Positions 16,495 to 24,707 of a stretch of 38,143 nt of DNA are shown in pieces. The notes beneath the pieces are model-generated. The model saw nothing but the letters and a program-made list of their open reading frames with translations, was not told the origin of the DNA and did not search any database. The DNA is taken from NCBI GenBank assembly GCA_902500715.1, contig CABVRO010000019.1:1-38143 (forward strand). Direction: 5' to 3'. Each line of letters opens with the position of its first letter. Positions within the stretch are counted from its first letter, which is position 1. Position numbers and translations under genes: made by a program. The DNA comes from an uncultured Nitrospira sp. Its GTDB lineage: Bacteria; Nitrospirota; Nitrospiria; Nitrospirales; Nitrospiraceae.

Positions 16495-17909
16495 GCGTGC
16501 AACAGGATCTACAAGGCCCCTCCGCCACTTCCGAAGAAGCTCGGATGGTCCTGATCGTCGATGATGAACCCTCGATGAGAACGGCCCTGTCTGAAACGGT
16601 CCGCAGATTGGGTTACCAAGTCCGGGGAGCGATCGACGGCGTCGACGCGATTGAGCAGATTGAACGAATCAAACCGTGGCTGGTGGTGACCGACTTGAAG
16701 ATGCCGCGTCTGACCGGGCTGGAACTCGTCAAGGCCATCAAACAAAAATCCCCCCAGACTTATATTGTCCTGATGACCGCCTATGGCACGGTGGAGACAG
16801 CGGTGGAAGCGATGAAATACGGCGCGAATGACTACCTCTTAAAGCCGTTCTCGACGGACCTGTTGGAACGAGTGCTTCTCAATCTGCAGGCCACCACGGC
16901 GGCGGACGAGCAAGAAGGGCCCGCCACGCTGGAAGCGCGCGCGATTTTGACGCAAGACCCCGGCATGATCCGCCTGCTCACCACTCTGGAGGGTGTCGCG
17001 GCGAGTCAGGCCACCGTGTTGATCAGCGGCGAGAGCGGGACCGGGAAGGAACTCATGGCCCGTTACATCCACGCGCGCAGTCCTCGCGCACATCGCCCGT
17101 TTGTGGCGTTGAATTGCGCCGCACTCCCGGACAGTCTCCTCGAGAGCGAACTGTTCGGCCACGAACGCGGCGCATTTACCGGAGCCATTCAAAAAAAATT
17201 GGGCAAGTTCGAAATGGCGCATACCGGGACGTTGTTTCTCGATGAAATCAGCGAAATGAACTTGGGCTTGCAGTCCAAACTCCTGCGCGTCTTGCAAGAG
17301 CGCGAAGTCGATCGTATCGGTGGACGCGAGCCCGTTCCAGTGAACATTCGCGTCATCGCCACGACCAATCGCTCCCTGTATCACGAAGTCACGCAGGGAC
17401 GATTCCGTGAGGATCTATTCTATCGGTTGAACGTGTTTCCCGTCACGGTGCCTCCGCTTCGCGATCGGTCGGGCGATATTCCCCTTCTGGCGAGACATTT
17501 CCTTCGCTCCTCGGCACAGCGAAACGGGCTCACCATGCCGACGTTGTCCGAGCGAGCCATCGCCGATCTCCAGCAGCGTCCCTGGAAAGGCAACGTCCGT
17601 GAACTCGAAAACGTCATGGAACGCGCCATCCTGGTAGCCACCGGAGGGGCGGTTGATGTGGATCACTTGATGCCGGGCGATGGCACGGTGCCGGTACGAG
17701 GGGTAGAGACAATGGACGCCATCATGACTCCCTCGGTGCATGGATCGCTGTGGGAGATGGAGCGGGACCTTATTTTTAAGACCCTGGCTCGCGTGAAAGA
17801 AAACCGCACGCATGCGGCGAAGGAATTGGGGATCAGCATCAGAACGCTGCGGAATAAATTACGGGAGTATCGCGATATGGGCTACCAGGTCGAGGCGGAG
17901 AAGTCCTGA
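16491..17909 (+). CDS. fleR: Sigma-54-dependent response regulator, FleR/FlrC/FlgR-like
   Basis: This 472-aa activator has a receiver (about 18-130) with phospho-acceptor Asp68 (VVTDLKMP), the switch Thr in LMTAYG and Lys in LLKPF. The AAA+ domain (about 150-385) has Walker A GESGTGKE (180-187) and GAFTGA (227-232). A Fis-like helix-turn-helix lies at the C-terminus (THAAKELGISIRTLRNKLRE). It overlaps the kinase gene by 4 nt and lies 169 nt upstream of flgB, which has a candidate sigma-54 promoter. By context it should activate the flgB, fliK and fliL modules. Confidence 0.9.
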   Translation: MSVQQDLQGPSATSEEARMVLIVDDEPSMRTALSETVRRLGYQVRGAIDGVDAIEQIERIKPWLVVTDLKMPRLTGLELVKAIKQKSPQTYIVLMTAYGTVETAVEAMKYGANDYLLKPFSTDLLERVLLNLQATTAADEQEGPATLEARAILTQDPGMIRLLTTLEGVAASQATVLISGESGTGKELMARYIHARSPRAHRPFVALNCAALPDSLLESELFGHERGAFTGAIQKKLGKFEMAHTGTLFLDEISEMNLGLQSKLLRVLQEREVDRIGGREPVPVNIRVIATTNRSLYHEVTQGRFREDLFYRLNVFPVTVPPLRDRSGDIPLLARHFLRSSAQRNGLTMPTLSERAIADLQQRPWKGNVRELENVMERAILVATGGAVDVDHLMPGDGTVPVRGVETMDAIMTPSVHGSLWEMERDLIFKTLARVKENRTHAAKELGISIRTLRNKLREYRDMGYQVEAEKS

Positions 17910-18023
17910 TCGAGCCGGCAGGGAGATGGGCAGATTATTCTCCGGGGTGGACATTTTTGCCGGGTGCCAACCGGAGCGCCGCCCATAGAGGGGACGTGAT
18001 CCGAATTCCATGAGCCGCAAGCA

Positions 18024-18039
18024 CGGTATATGTATTGCA
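18024..18039 (+). promoter_or_regulatory. Candidate sigma-54 promoter of the flgB module
   Basis: CGGTATATGTATTGCA has the invariant GG (18025-18026) and GC (18037-18038) at the correct 12-nt register and a perfect TTGCA -12 half; the -24 half is degenerate. Transcription would start near 18050, 29 nt before the flgB ATG. The adjacent sigma-54 activator genes support the call. Confidence 0.6.
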
Positions 18040-18078
18040 CACTCTGTGATGGTGAAGCGTAAATAAGGAGCCTCAGAC

Positions 18079-18486
18079 ATGACTATTTTTGACAGAACCA
18101 TGCAGTTGCTGAGTCGGTCGCTGGATCTTCGCGGTGCTCGCCAGCAGGTGATTGCGGCTAATATCGCCAACGAAGAAACGCCCAAGTATCGCGCGAAGGA
18201 TTTGAATTTCGGTCAGGCGTTGGCTCATGCGCAGCAGGGTAAATTGCCGATCTCCCTGGTTTCCACCAACGCTCAACATTTCGGGCCGCAAGGAACTGGT
18301 TATCAACGGGTCCTCGGCCAGCTCGAAGACGTACCGGCCGGGGATCTGCCGCTAGACGCCAATTCCGTCAACATTGAACTGGAAATGGCGAAAATGTCGG
18401 ATAACGCTCAGCAATACAACACCGCGGCGACCATCATCGGGATGAAGTTCAAAGGTTTGTTGAGTGCCATTCGGGAAGGACGGTAG
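18079..18486 (+). CDS. flgB: Flagellar basal-body rod protein FlgB
   Basis: FlgB is a proximal rod subunit in the periplasm, exported by the flagellar type III apparatus. At 135 aa it has the family length. The N-terminus MTIFDRTMQLLSRSLDLRGA and the ANIANEETPKYRAKDLNF segment (about 31-48) match the conserved rod/hook N-terminal signature; the C-terminal helix is NTAATIIGMKFKGLLSAI. ATG start with AAGGAG 9 nt upstream. It is the first gene of the flgB-motE module and lies behind a candidate sigma-54 promoter. Confidence 0.96.
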   Translation: MTIFDRTMQLLSRSLDLRGARQQVIAANIANEETPKYRAKDLNFGQALAHAQQGKLPISLVSTNAQHFGPQGTGYQRVLGQLEDVPAGDLPLDANSVNIELEMAKMSDNAQQYNTAATIIGMKFKGLLSAIREGR

Positions 18487-18546
18487 ACGCGATCGCGGGA
18501 AACCCTGGACTCATGACTTCGGGAAGCAACCACAAAGAGGTGTGTG

Positions 18547-18996
18547 ATGGAATTCACAGATAGCCTTGCGGTCTCCGTCTCCGCGTTGGATGCCCATCGG
18601 CATCGACTCAATGTCATTGCCAGTAACCTGGCCAACGCCCAGTCGACGAAAACGAGCACCGGGGGGCCCTATCGTCGTCGTGATGTCGTGTTTCAGGCCG
18701 CGCCCGTATCCTCGGCGTTTCAAAAGGCATTCAAGCAAGTGACGTCCGGCCCCGGCCATCCAGCGTTGGACGGAGTCAAAGTCGCGCGCGTCATCGAAGA
18801 CAAGAAGCCCGGACAGACGGTGTACGACCCTCGCCATCCCGATGCAGATAAAAAGGGATTCGTCACGATGCCCAATGTGAATGTCATGGAGGAAATGGTC
18901 AACATGATCGGCGCTTCGCGCGCCTATGAGGCGAACGTGCAGGCGATCAACGCGACCCGCACGATGTGGAATCGCGCGTTAGAGATCGGGAGGTAA
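18547..18996 (+). CDS. flgC: Flagellar basal-body rod protein FlgC
   Basis: FlgC is another proximal rod subunit. The 149-aa protein carries the rod signature NVIASNLANAQSTKT near residue 22, the family-typical YDPRHPDADKKGFVTMPNVN region, and the C-terminal SRAYEANVQAINATRTM helix. I chose ATG 18547 because AGAGGT lies 5 nt upstream; the preceding GTG at 18544 is too close to that site. It follows flgB after 60 nt and is followed by fliE after 2 nt. Confidence 0.96.
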   Translation: MEFTDSLAVSVSALDAHRHRLNVIASNLANAQSTKTSTGGPYRRRDVVFQAAPVSSAFQKAFKQVTSGPGHPALDGVKVARVIEDKKPGQTVYDPRHPDADKKGFVTMPNVNVMEEMVNMIGASRAYEANVQAINATRTMWNRALEIGR

Positions 18997-18998
18997 CC

Positions 18999-19310
18999 AT
19001 GTCTGATCTGCGTATTGCGGGAACGAATGGTGCCCGACCGATTGAGGTGCCTGAGATTCACGAGGCGGGGCCAGGCGGAGAGGCCGGCGGAGCGAATTTT
19101 ATGGGCTCTCTCAAGGAGGCCATCGGGCATATCAACGACGCACAGACCGGCGCCAGCCAGGCCGTCGATGCGCTGGTGACCGGGCAGAGCTCCAACATTC
19201 ATCAAACCATGGTGGCATTGCAACAGGCCGATGTGTCCTTTCAGTTGATGATGCAGGTGCGGAACAAGCTGGTCACCGCCTACGAGGAAATTCAGCGGAT
19301 GCAGATTTAG
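18999..19310 (+). CDS. fliE: Flagellar hook-basal body protein FliE
   Basis: FliE is the adapter between the MS ring and the rod. The 103-aa protein ends with the conserved helical region including MGSLKEAIGHINDAQTGASQ and VALQQADVSFQLMMQVRNKL, followed by YEEIQRMQI. ATG 18999 has GGGAGGT directly upstream and starts 2 nt after the flgC stop; an earlier in-frame GTG (18966) lies inside flgC and is unlikely. Confidence 0.96.
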   Translation: MSDLRIAGTNGARPIEVPEIHEAGPGGEAGGANFMGSLKEAIGHINDAQTGASQAVDALVTGQSSNIHQTMVALQQADVSFQLMMQVRNKLVTAYEEIQRMQI

Positions 19311-19359
19311 GCGGTTGTTGCCCGGTCGCCGGCCTCACGCATAAAGGATTCCACACCGT

Positions 19360-20916
19360 ATGTTTTCAAAATTCAACCAGTTCACGATCAACCAACGCTT
19401 CATCATCCTGCTCGCGCTCGCCGGGTCCATTGCAGGACTGGTCGCGGTCACCCTCTGGACCCAACAGCCGGATATGCAGGTGCTCTTTGCCAACCTGGCG
19501 GTGGATGATGCGTCAGGCATCATCGACAAGCTGAAAGATGCGAAGGTGCCCTACGAGACGGCCAACGGAGGGACCACGGTTCTGGTGCCCAGCGCGCAGG
19601 TGCATGATTTGCGCTTGGAGATGGCTGGTCAAGGGCTTCCGCATGGCGGGGGCGTGGGATATGAAATTTTCGATCGGACCACCATGGGCATGTCCGATTT
19701 CGTGCAGAAGTTGAATTATCGACGGGCCTTGCAAGGCGAGTTGGCGCGCACGATCACTCAAATGCCGGAGGTGGAACGCGCACGGGTGCATTTAGCGATT
19801 CCTGAACGCCGGCTGTTCGCCACCGAGCAGGATCGTGCGCGCGCCTCCGTGGTGGTGTCTCTGCGCGCCAGTCAAACGTTGTCGAAGGCGCAAATTCAGG
19901 GCGTGGTGCACCTGGTGTCCAGCAGCGTCGAAGGGCTTCAAGCTCGTGATGTGACCGTTGTCGATGGCCACGGCAATTTATTGTCCAACACCTCCAGCGA
20001 TGAATCAGCCGGGCTCTCCGGAACGCAGATGGAATATCAGCGTACGCTGGAAAAGGACATCGAGACCCGTATTCAAACGATGTTGGAACGGATTGTCGGC
20101 GTCAATAAGGCCGTGGTGCGCGTGTCGAGCGTGCTCGATTTCCGTAAAATCGAGACCACGGAAGAACGCTACGATCCGAACGGACAGGTCGTTCGCAGTG
20201 AGCAGCGCGGACAGGAAAAATCGAGCGGTGTGAACGGCACCTCGGGCGGCGTGCCCGGTGTCGAGTCGAACGTCCCGGGCGGCACCGAAGCCGAAGGCGG
20301 ACAGACCAGCTCGAACAACAACCAGACAAAAAACGAAACGGTCAACTATGAAATCAGCCGGACGGTGTCGCGCATCGTGGAGCCGACCGGCACCATCAAG
20401 AAACTCTCGGTTGCAGTCCTGGTCGACGGCACGTATGAGGGCGGGGGCAAGCCGGGCGAAGCAGGTGCGGATCAATCCAAGAAATATGTGCCTCGTTCTG
20501 AAGAAGAAATGAAACGCATCGAAGAAATTGTCAAGAAGGCGATGGGCTATTCGACCGAGCGGCAGGATCAAGTGGAAGTGGTGAGCATCCAGTTCGGGCT
20601 TGGAGCGGAGGAGCCCACCGGCGGAGTCGAGGCCACGCCGGATGCGAGCAAGGTCTGGATGCCCTACGTGCGCTACGCCGTAGGCGGTATCCTGTTTTTC
20701 CTGATTTTCTTCATGGTGGTTCGCCCGTTGATGGTGATGCTGGTTCAGTCCGCGCCCGCGGCCGGCGGCGGGGAGACGCCGGCGCTGCCCGCGTCGGTGG
20801 GACAGGTTGAAGCGGCCATCAGCGGCAAGCAGCCGGGGCAGATCCTCGACATGGCCAAGAACAACCCTGCCAATACCGCCGTCGTCGTGAAACAGTGGCT
20901 GAAAAGTAACGCCTAA
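19360..20916 (+). CDS. fliF: Flagellar MS-ring protein FliF
   Basis: FliF forms the MS ring in the inner membrane and the base on which the export gate and C ring assemble. The 518-aa protein has TM1 at about 15-33, a periplasmic ring-building region with FANLAVDDASGIIDKLKDAK, VGYEIFDRT and RVHLAIPERRLF, a Gly/Ser/Asn-rich linker around 290-325, TM2 at about 436-458, and a cytoplasmic tail ending in NPANTAVVVKQWLKSNA, the FliG-binding region. AAAGGA precedes the ATG. Slightly shorter than the enteric protein (about 550) but normal for other phyla. Confidence 0.97.
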   Translation: MFSKFNQFTINQRFIILLALAGSIAGLVAVTLWTQQPDMQVLFANLAVDDASGIIDKLKDAKVPYETANGGTTVLVPSAQVHDLRLEMAGQGLPHGGGVGYEIFDRTTMGMSDFVQKLNYRRALQGELARTITQMPEVERARVHLAIPERRLFATEQDRARASVVVSLRASQTLSKAQIQGVVHLVSSSVEGLQARDVTVVDGHGNLLSNTSSDESAGLSGTQMEYQRTLEKDIETRIQTMLERIVGVNKAVVRVSSVLDFRKIETTEERYDPNGQVVRSEQRGQEKSSGVNGTSGGVPGVESNVPGGTEAEGGQTSSNNNQTKNETVNYEISRTVSRIVEPTGTIKKLSVAVLVDGTYEGGGKPGEAGADQSKKYVPRSEEEMKRIEEIVKKAMGYSTERQDQVEVVSIQFGLGAEEPTGGVEATPDASKVWMPYVRYAVGGILFFLIFFMVVRPLMVMLVQSAPAAGGGETPALPASVGQVEAAISGKQPGQILDMAKNNPANTAVVVKQWLKSNA

Positions 20917-20927
20917 CCAAACTGATC

Positions 20928-21923
20928 ATGAATAAAGAACTGTCTGGTGCACAAAAAGCGGCGATCTTGCTTCGAGCCATCGGTGAAGAAGCGGCTGCAG
21001 CGGTCATGAAGACTCTCGACCCGAAAGATATTCGCAAGCTCGGGAGTTTCATGAAAGAGACCGCGAACATTACTAAGCAGGAAGAGGACAGCGTGATCGC
21101 CGAATTTGAACAGGCCAGCTCGTCCGGCGAAGTGCAATTCGAGGGACGCGAATTCATGGAAGCTATTCTGAAGAAGGCGCTGGGCCCAGAGAAGGCTGCC
21201 AGAATGATGGAATCCTTGAATACGAAGACCTATCCTGGTATCGACGCTCTGAAGTGGGTCGACCCCAGAACCGTCGCGCAGATTCTCAAGATCGAACATC
21301 CTCAGACAATCGCCGTTTGCCTGGGACAAATGGAGGCCGAACAGGCCAGTGCCGTGCTGGCGTTGTTACCGGTACACCTGCACGCCGACGTGTCGCTGCG
21401 ACTGGCGACGATGCAAGAAGTACAGCCGGAGGTGCTGTCGGAATTAAGCGATAGTTTGCAGGAAATTCTGTCGGCCTCGATGGGCATGTCGAGCATGTCG
21501 GTCGGCGGCGCCGAACTGATGGCCGATATTCTGACGCGTGTGGATAAGAATACCGAAGGGGCCATTATGGCCAAGATCACCGAGCGCGATCAGGCTCTAG
21601 CAGAAAGTATCCGGGCGCTGATGTTCGTCTTCGATGACCTGGTGGCACTGGATTCCCGCGGCATGCAGGAACTCATGAAGGAAATCAGTAAAGAAGACCT
21701 CCCGGTCGCGCTTCGTGGCGCCACGCCGGAGATCAAGGAGAAGTTTCTCAAGAATATGTCCAGTCGCGCCGCCGAAATGCTCAAGGAAGACATGGAAACG
21801 CGCGGGCCGGTCAAGGTATCCGATGTCGAGAAGGCGCAGCAGAACATTCTCAAAGTCTGTCGCAAGCTTGAGGAGGAAGGTCGCATCGTGATCGGGGGCG
21901 GGGGAGGCGAGGAGTTACTGTAG
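20928..21923 (+). CDS. fliG: Flagellar motor switch protein FliG
   Basis: FliG links FliF to FliM/FliN and contacts the stator to produce torque. The 331-aa protein shows the N-terminal FliF-binding domain, the middle-domain EHPQTIA motif, and the C-terminal torque domain with the charged LVALDSRGMQELMKEI helix and NMSSRAAEMLKEDMETRGPV. A Gly-rich GGGGGEE tail is present near the C-terminus. ATG start 11 nt after fliF. The stop codon TAG is immediately followed by the ATG of the next gene. Confidence 0.97.
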   Translation: MNKELSGAQKAAILLRAIGEEAAAAVMKTLDPKDIRKLGSFMKETANITKQEEDSVIAEFEQASSSGEVQFEGREFMEAILKKALGPEKAARMMESLNTKTYPGIDALKWVDPRTVAQILKIEHPQTIAVCLGQMEAEQASAVLALLPVHLHADVSLRLATMQEVQPEVLSELSDSLQEILSASMGMSSMSVGGAELMADILTRVDKNTEGAIMAKITERDQALAESIRALMFVFDDLVALDSRGMQELMKEISKEDLPVALRGATPEIKEKFLKNMSSRAAEMLKEDMETRGPVKVSDVEKAQQNILKVCRKLEEEGRIVIGGGGGEELL

Positions 21924-22973
21924 ATGGGTACCGTTGATCTGGGAAGTCGCCTGCCGCAGACGTCTCCCGCGGATAGTGAAAAGGAACTCGCCCCGCGCGC
22001 CATTCTCATTGTGGACGACGAACCATCCATCGGTTTCCTCTTGACCGAAATGCTGCAGTCCACAGGGCACCCGATTCTCACGGCCGAGTCTGTCGGCGAG
22101 GCGCTGACGCACGTAAAATCCCGTCCGATTGCCGTCTTGATCGTGGATGTCCAATTGGCCGGAACGGATGGAATTGCCTTCTTACAACAGGCCCTGGAGA
22201 TCGATAGCCGCCTGCTGAGTATCGTCATGACCGGACACGGCAACATCGAACTGGCTGTGCGAGCGATGAAATCAGGCGCAGCGGACTTCTTAACCAAGCC
22301 GTTCGAAGTCGAATTGGTGAGGCAGTCCGTGTCGAGACTGCTGGAGCTGTACCGCCTCAGGCAGGAGAATACGGTCCTTACGCGCACCCTGATTCGTTCC
22401 GGCAACATACAGTTGCGGACGGTTCCGCTGGCGGATTTCAGCCGCGGCAATCGGCCCTTCGGAACGGAGGATGTGACCGAGTTCGAGCGGGGCGTGGCGG
22501 AGGGGGAAAAGCGGGTCACGGAGAGGGTCAGCGCGTTGCGACAACGGGAGCAAGCGCTGGTGACCTCGCTGATGGCGCAATTGGAAGGCAGCTGGCGAAA
22601 CCTGCACGACACGGTGGAAGAAGAAGTCGCATCACTTTCGTTCATGATCGCGCAGAAGGTCCTGCGCGAACTGGTCACGGAAAAACGTGAAGTGATCGTG
22701 ACGCAGGTACGCACGGCACTGGCCCATTTGCATGAAAGCGGGCTTGTCCGGATCCGGGTGCATCCATCGGACTTGCCGCTGCTCGAAGCGTCACGGGCGG
22801 CATTGAGTCAGACTCCGCATGGGCTCTTGACTCTGAAATTTGAAGCGGATCCCGGTATGAGCCCAGGAGGCTGTCTCGTGCAGGCGCAGAGCCTCCTGAT
22901 CGACGCCACGCTGGATACCCAGCTGCTGCGACTCGGTGAAGCCCTGAGAAAGCGAGACGCCGGTGAAGCTTAG
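21924..22973 (+). CDS. fliH: Receiver domain-FliH fusion, export ATPase stator
   Basis: FliH is the homodimeric negative regulator and stator of the export ATPase FliI. This 349-aa protein is about 100 residues longer than usual because it begins with a full response-regulator receiver (about 25-140): Asp31-Asp32, phospho-acceptor Asp75 (LIVDVQLAG), Thr103 (VMTGHG), Lys125 (LTKPFE). A linker helix (LYRLRQEN) leads to the FliH part: a charged coiled-coil region EFERGVAEGEKRVTERV (about 187-215) and the conserved C-terminal domain (about 235-345) with RIRVHPSDLP, DPGMSPGGCLVQ and LLIDATLDTQL. There is no DNA-binding domain. It lies exactly in the fliH slot between fliG and fliI, with zero spacing to fliG and an 11-nt overlap with fliI, so it is an in-frame product and not a misannotated boundary. 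Confidence 0.93.
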   Translation: MGTVDLGSRLPQTSPADSEKELAPRAILIVDDEPSIGFLLTEMLQSTGHPILTAESVGEALTHVKSRPIAVLIVDVQLAGTDGIAFLQQALEIDSRLLSIVMTGHGNIELAVRAMKSGAADFLTKPFEVELVRQSVSRLLELYRLRQENTVLTRTLIRSGNIQLRTVPLADFSRGNRPFGTEDVTEFERGVAEGEKRVTERVSALRQREQALVTSLMAQLEGSWRNLHDTVEEEVASLSFMIAQKVLRELVTEKREVIVTQVRTALAHLHESGLVRIRVHPSDLPLLEASRAALSQTPHGLLTLKFEADPGMSPGGCLVQAQSLLIDATLDTQLLRLGEALRKRDAGEA

Positions 22974-24270
22974 CGAACGTCTCGAACAAATCGAACCCCT
23001 ATCCGTCACGGGCCGGGTGGCCCAAGCCGTGGGTATCGTCATTGAAGCCTCGGGGCCGTTCACCTCTGTCGGAGAGGTCTGCGAGATCACCCGCGAGGAT
23101 GGTCATGGCGCGGTGATGGCAGAAGTGGTCGGGTTCCGTGAGGATCGTGTGTTGTTGATGCCGCTGGGTGAAATGCAGGGCATCGGACCGGGCAGCCGTG
23201 TCGTGATGAAAGGGCACGTGGCTTCGGTGTCGGTCGGACCGCAGATGTTGGGGCGCATTTTCGATGGACTCGGGCACCCGCTGGACGGATTGCCGCCGGT
23301 GCGCACCGACGTCCAGGTTCCATTGTATGCGCCTCCGCTGAATCCATTGCATCGCGCCAGAATTACCCAGCCGGTCGATCTTGGCATTCGGGCAATCAAT
23401 GCCCTGTTGACTTGCGGCCAAGGCCAAAAAATCGGTGTGTTCGCCGGTTCCGGGGTAGGAAAAAGCGTCTTGTTGGGCATGATCAGCCGATATACGCAGG
23501 CGGACGTCAGGGTCATCGCCCTGGTCGGCGAACGAGGACGCGAGGTCAAAGAGTTCCTGGAGCGCGACCTGACACCGGAAGCAAGAGCACGCTCGATCGT
23601 TGTGGTCGCGACTTCGGATCAACCGCCGCTGGTGCGCATTCGAGGCGCCTTAGTGGCGACGGCTATCGCCGAATATTTTCGCGATTGCGGTAAACATGTG
23701 TTGCTGATGATGGATTCCCTTTCCCGCTTGGCCTATAGCCAGAGGGAAGTCGGGCTCGCCATCGGTGAACCTCCGACGACCAAAGGGTATACACCGTCCG
23801 TGTTTGCCGTATTGCCGAAGTTGTTGGAACGGGTCGGACCGGCACAAAGCGGAGGTAGTATTACCGGGCTCTATACGGTGCTGGTCGACGGCGACGACCT
23901 CAATGATCCGGTCGCGGATGCCGTACGCTCCATTCTCGACGGCCACATTGTGCTGTCGCGTGAACTCGCCGCGCGCAATCACTTTCCCGCCATCGACATT
24001 CTACAGAGCACCAGCCGGGTGATGCGGGACATTGTCGCGCCGGCGCACTATGCCGCGGCACGATTGGTCCTGGAACGCACGGCGCTCTATCGGCGATCTG
24101 AAGATCTCATCACCCTGGGCGCGTATAAACCGGGCACGAGCAAGGATCTGGATAAAGCCGTGTCTGCTCACGAGGGCATCACGGCGTTCCTGCGGCAGGA
24201 GACCAAGCAGTCCGTCGGGTTGTCGCAGTCCATCGATGCCTTGCTGGCGCTGGCTGGAACGATTCAATGA
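22963..24270 (+). CDS. fliI: Flagellum-specific export ATPase FliI
   Basis: FliI is the F1-beta-like hexameric ATPase at the cytoplasmic face of the flagellar type III apparatus. The 435-aa protein has Walker A FAGSGVGKS (Lys167), VIALVGERGREVKEF, Walker B LLMMDSLSRLAYSQREVG and the PPTTKGYTPSVFAVLPKLLER signature region. The N-terminal helix MKLSERLEQIEPL corresponds to the FliH-contacting segment. The GTG start lies inside the end of the receiver-FliH gene (11-nt overlap), consistent with coupled synthesis of the two partners. Confidence 0.97.
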   Translation: MKLSERLEQIEPLSVTGRVAQAVGIVIEASGPFTSVGEVCEITREDGHGAVMAEVVGFREDRVLLMPLGEMQGIGPGSRVVMKGHVASVSVGPQMLGRIFDGLGHPLDGLPPVRTDVQVPLYAPPLNPLHRARITQPVDLGIRAINALLTCGQGQKIGVFAGSGVGKSVLLGMISRYTQADVRVIALVGERGREVKEFLERDLTPEARARSIVVVATSDQPPLVRIRGALVATAIAEYFRDCGKHVLLMMDSLSRLAYSQREVGLAIGEPPTTKGYTPSVFAVLPKLLERVGPAQSGGSITGLYTVLVDGDDLNDPVADAVRSILDGHIVLSRELAARNHFPAIDILQSTSRVMRDIVAPAHYAAARLVLERTALYRRSEDLITLGAYKPGTSKDLDKAVSAHEGITAFLRQETKQSVGLSQSIDALLALAGTIQ

Positions 24271-24707
24271 ACGTGACCGTGCTCCGCACCTACGCGATCC
24301 AACTCGAAGAGGTCGCCAAGCTCGAGTTGGCGGAGCTCGCGAGCGCGCTACAGCAGACCGTCGACCGTATGACGATGTTGGATACGCGGGCGAGAGCGGA
24401 TGCCGACCAATATTTGCTTCAGGTCCGGCAGGGGAGCAGCGTGAATCAGGTGTACGGTCACCTCGACGCGATGGATCAGGCCGTCGCAGCACGGAAGAGC
24501 ATGGAGCAGAGGCAGAGGGATCAACAGGCTAAAATGGAAGATAAACGCGGAGAGCTCCTGGAAGCCATGCAGTATCGGAAGAAGTTGGACCTCCTCGATG
24601 CGCGCGCGGCGCTGGAACGACGTCGAAGACGAGAACGGCAGGATCAGCAGCTGCTGGACGAACGGGCCTGGCGACGGAGTCCATTACAAAAGGGAGAACG
24701 GGCATGA
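24267..24707 (+). CDS. fliJ: Flagellar export protein FliJ
   Basis: FliJ is the coiled-coil stalk of the FliI hexamer and escorts export chaperones. The 146-aa protein is almost entirely helical and charged, with long heptad-like stretches (about 10-130) and a very basic segment ERRRRRERQ. Sequence conservation in this family is low, so identification rests on size, coiled-coil character and position right after fliI, overlapping it as ATGA. The next gene overlaps its end in the same way. Confidence 0.88.
   Translation: MNVTVLRTYAIQLEEVAKLELAELASALQQTVDRMTMLDTRARADADQYLLQVRQGSSVNQVYGHLDAMDQAVAARKSMEQRQRDQQAKMEDKRGELLEAMQYRKKLDLLDARAALERRRRRERQDQQLLDERAWRRSPLQKGERA

Noticed and set aside
21590..22714. 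Minus-strand open frame of about 374 codons opposite fliG and the receiver-FliH gene
   Set aside because: Ser/Thr/Arg-rich antisense shadow; both plus-strand genes are clearly real and conserved.
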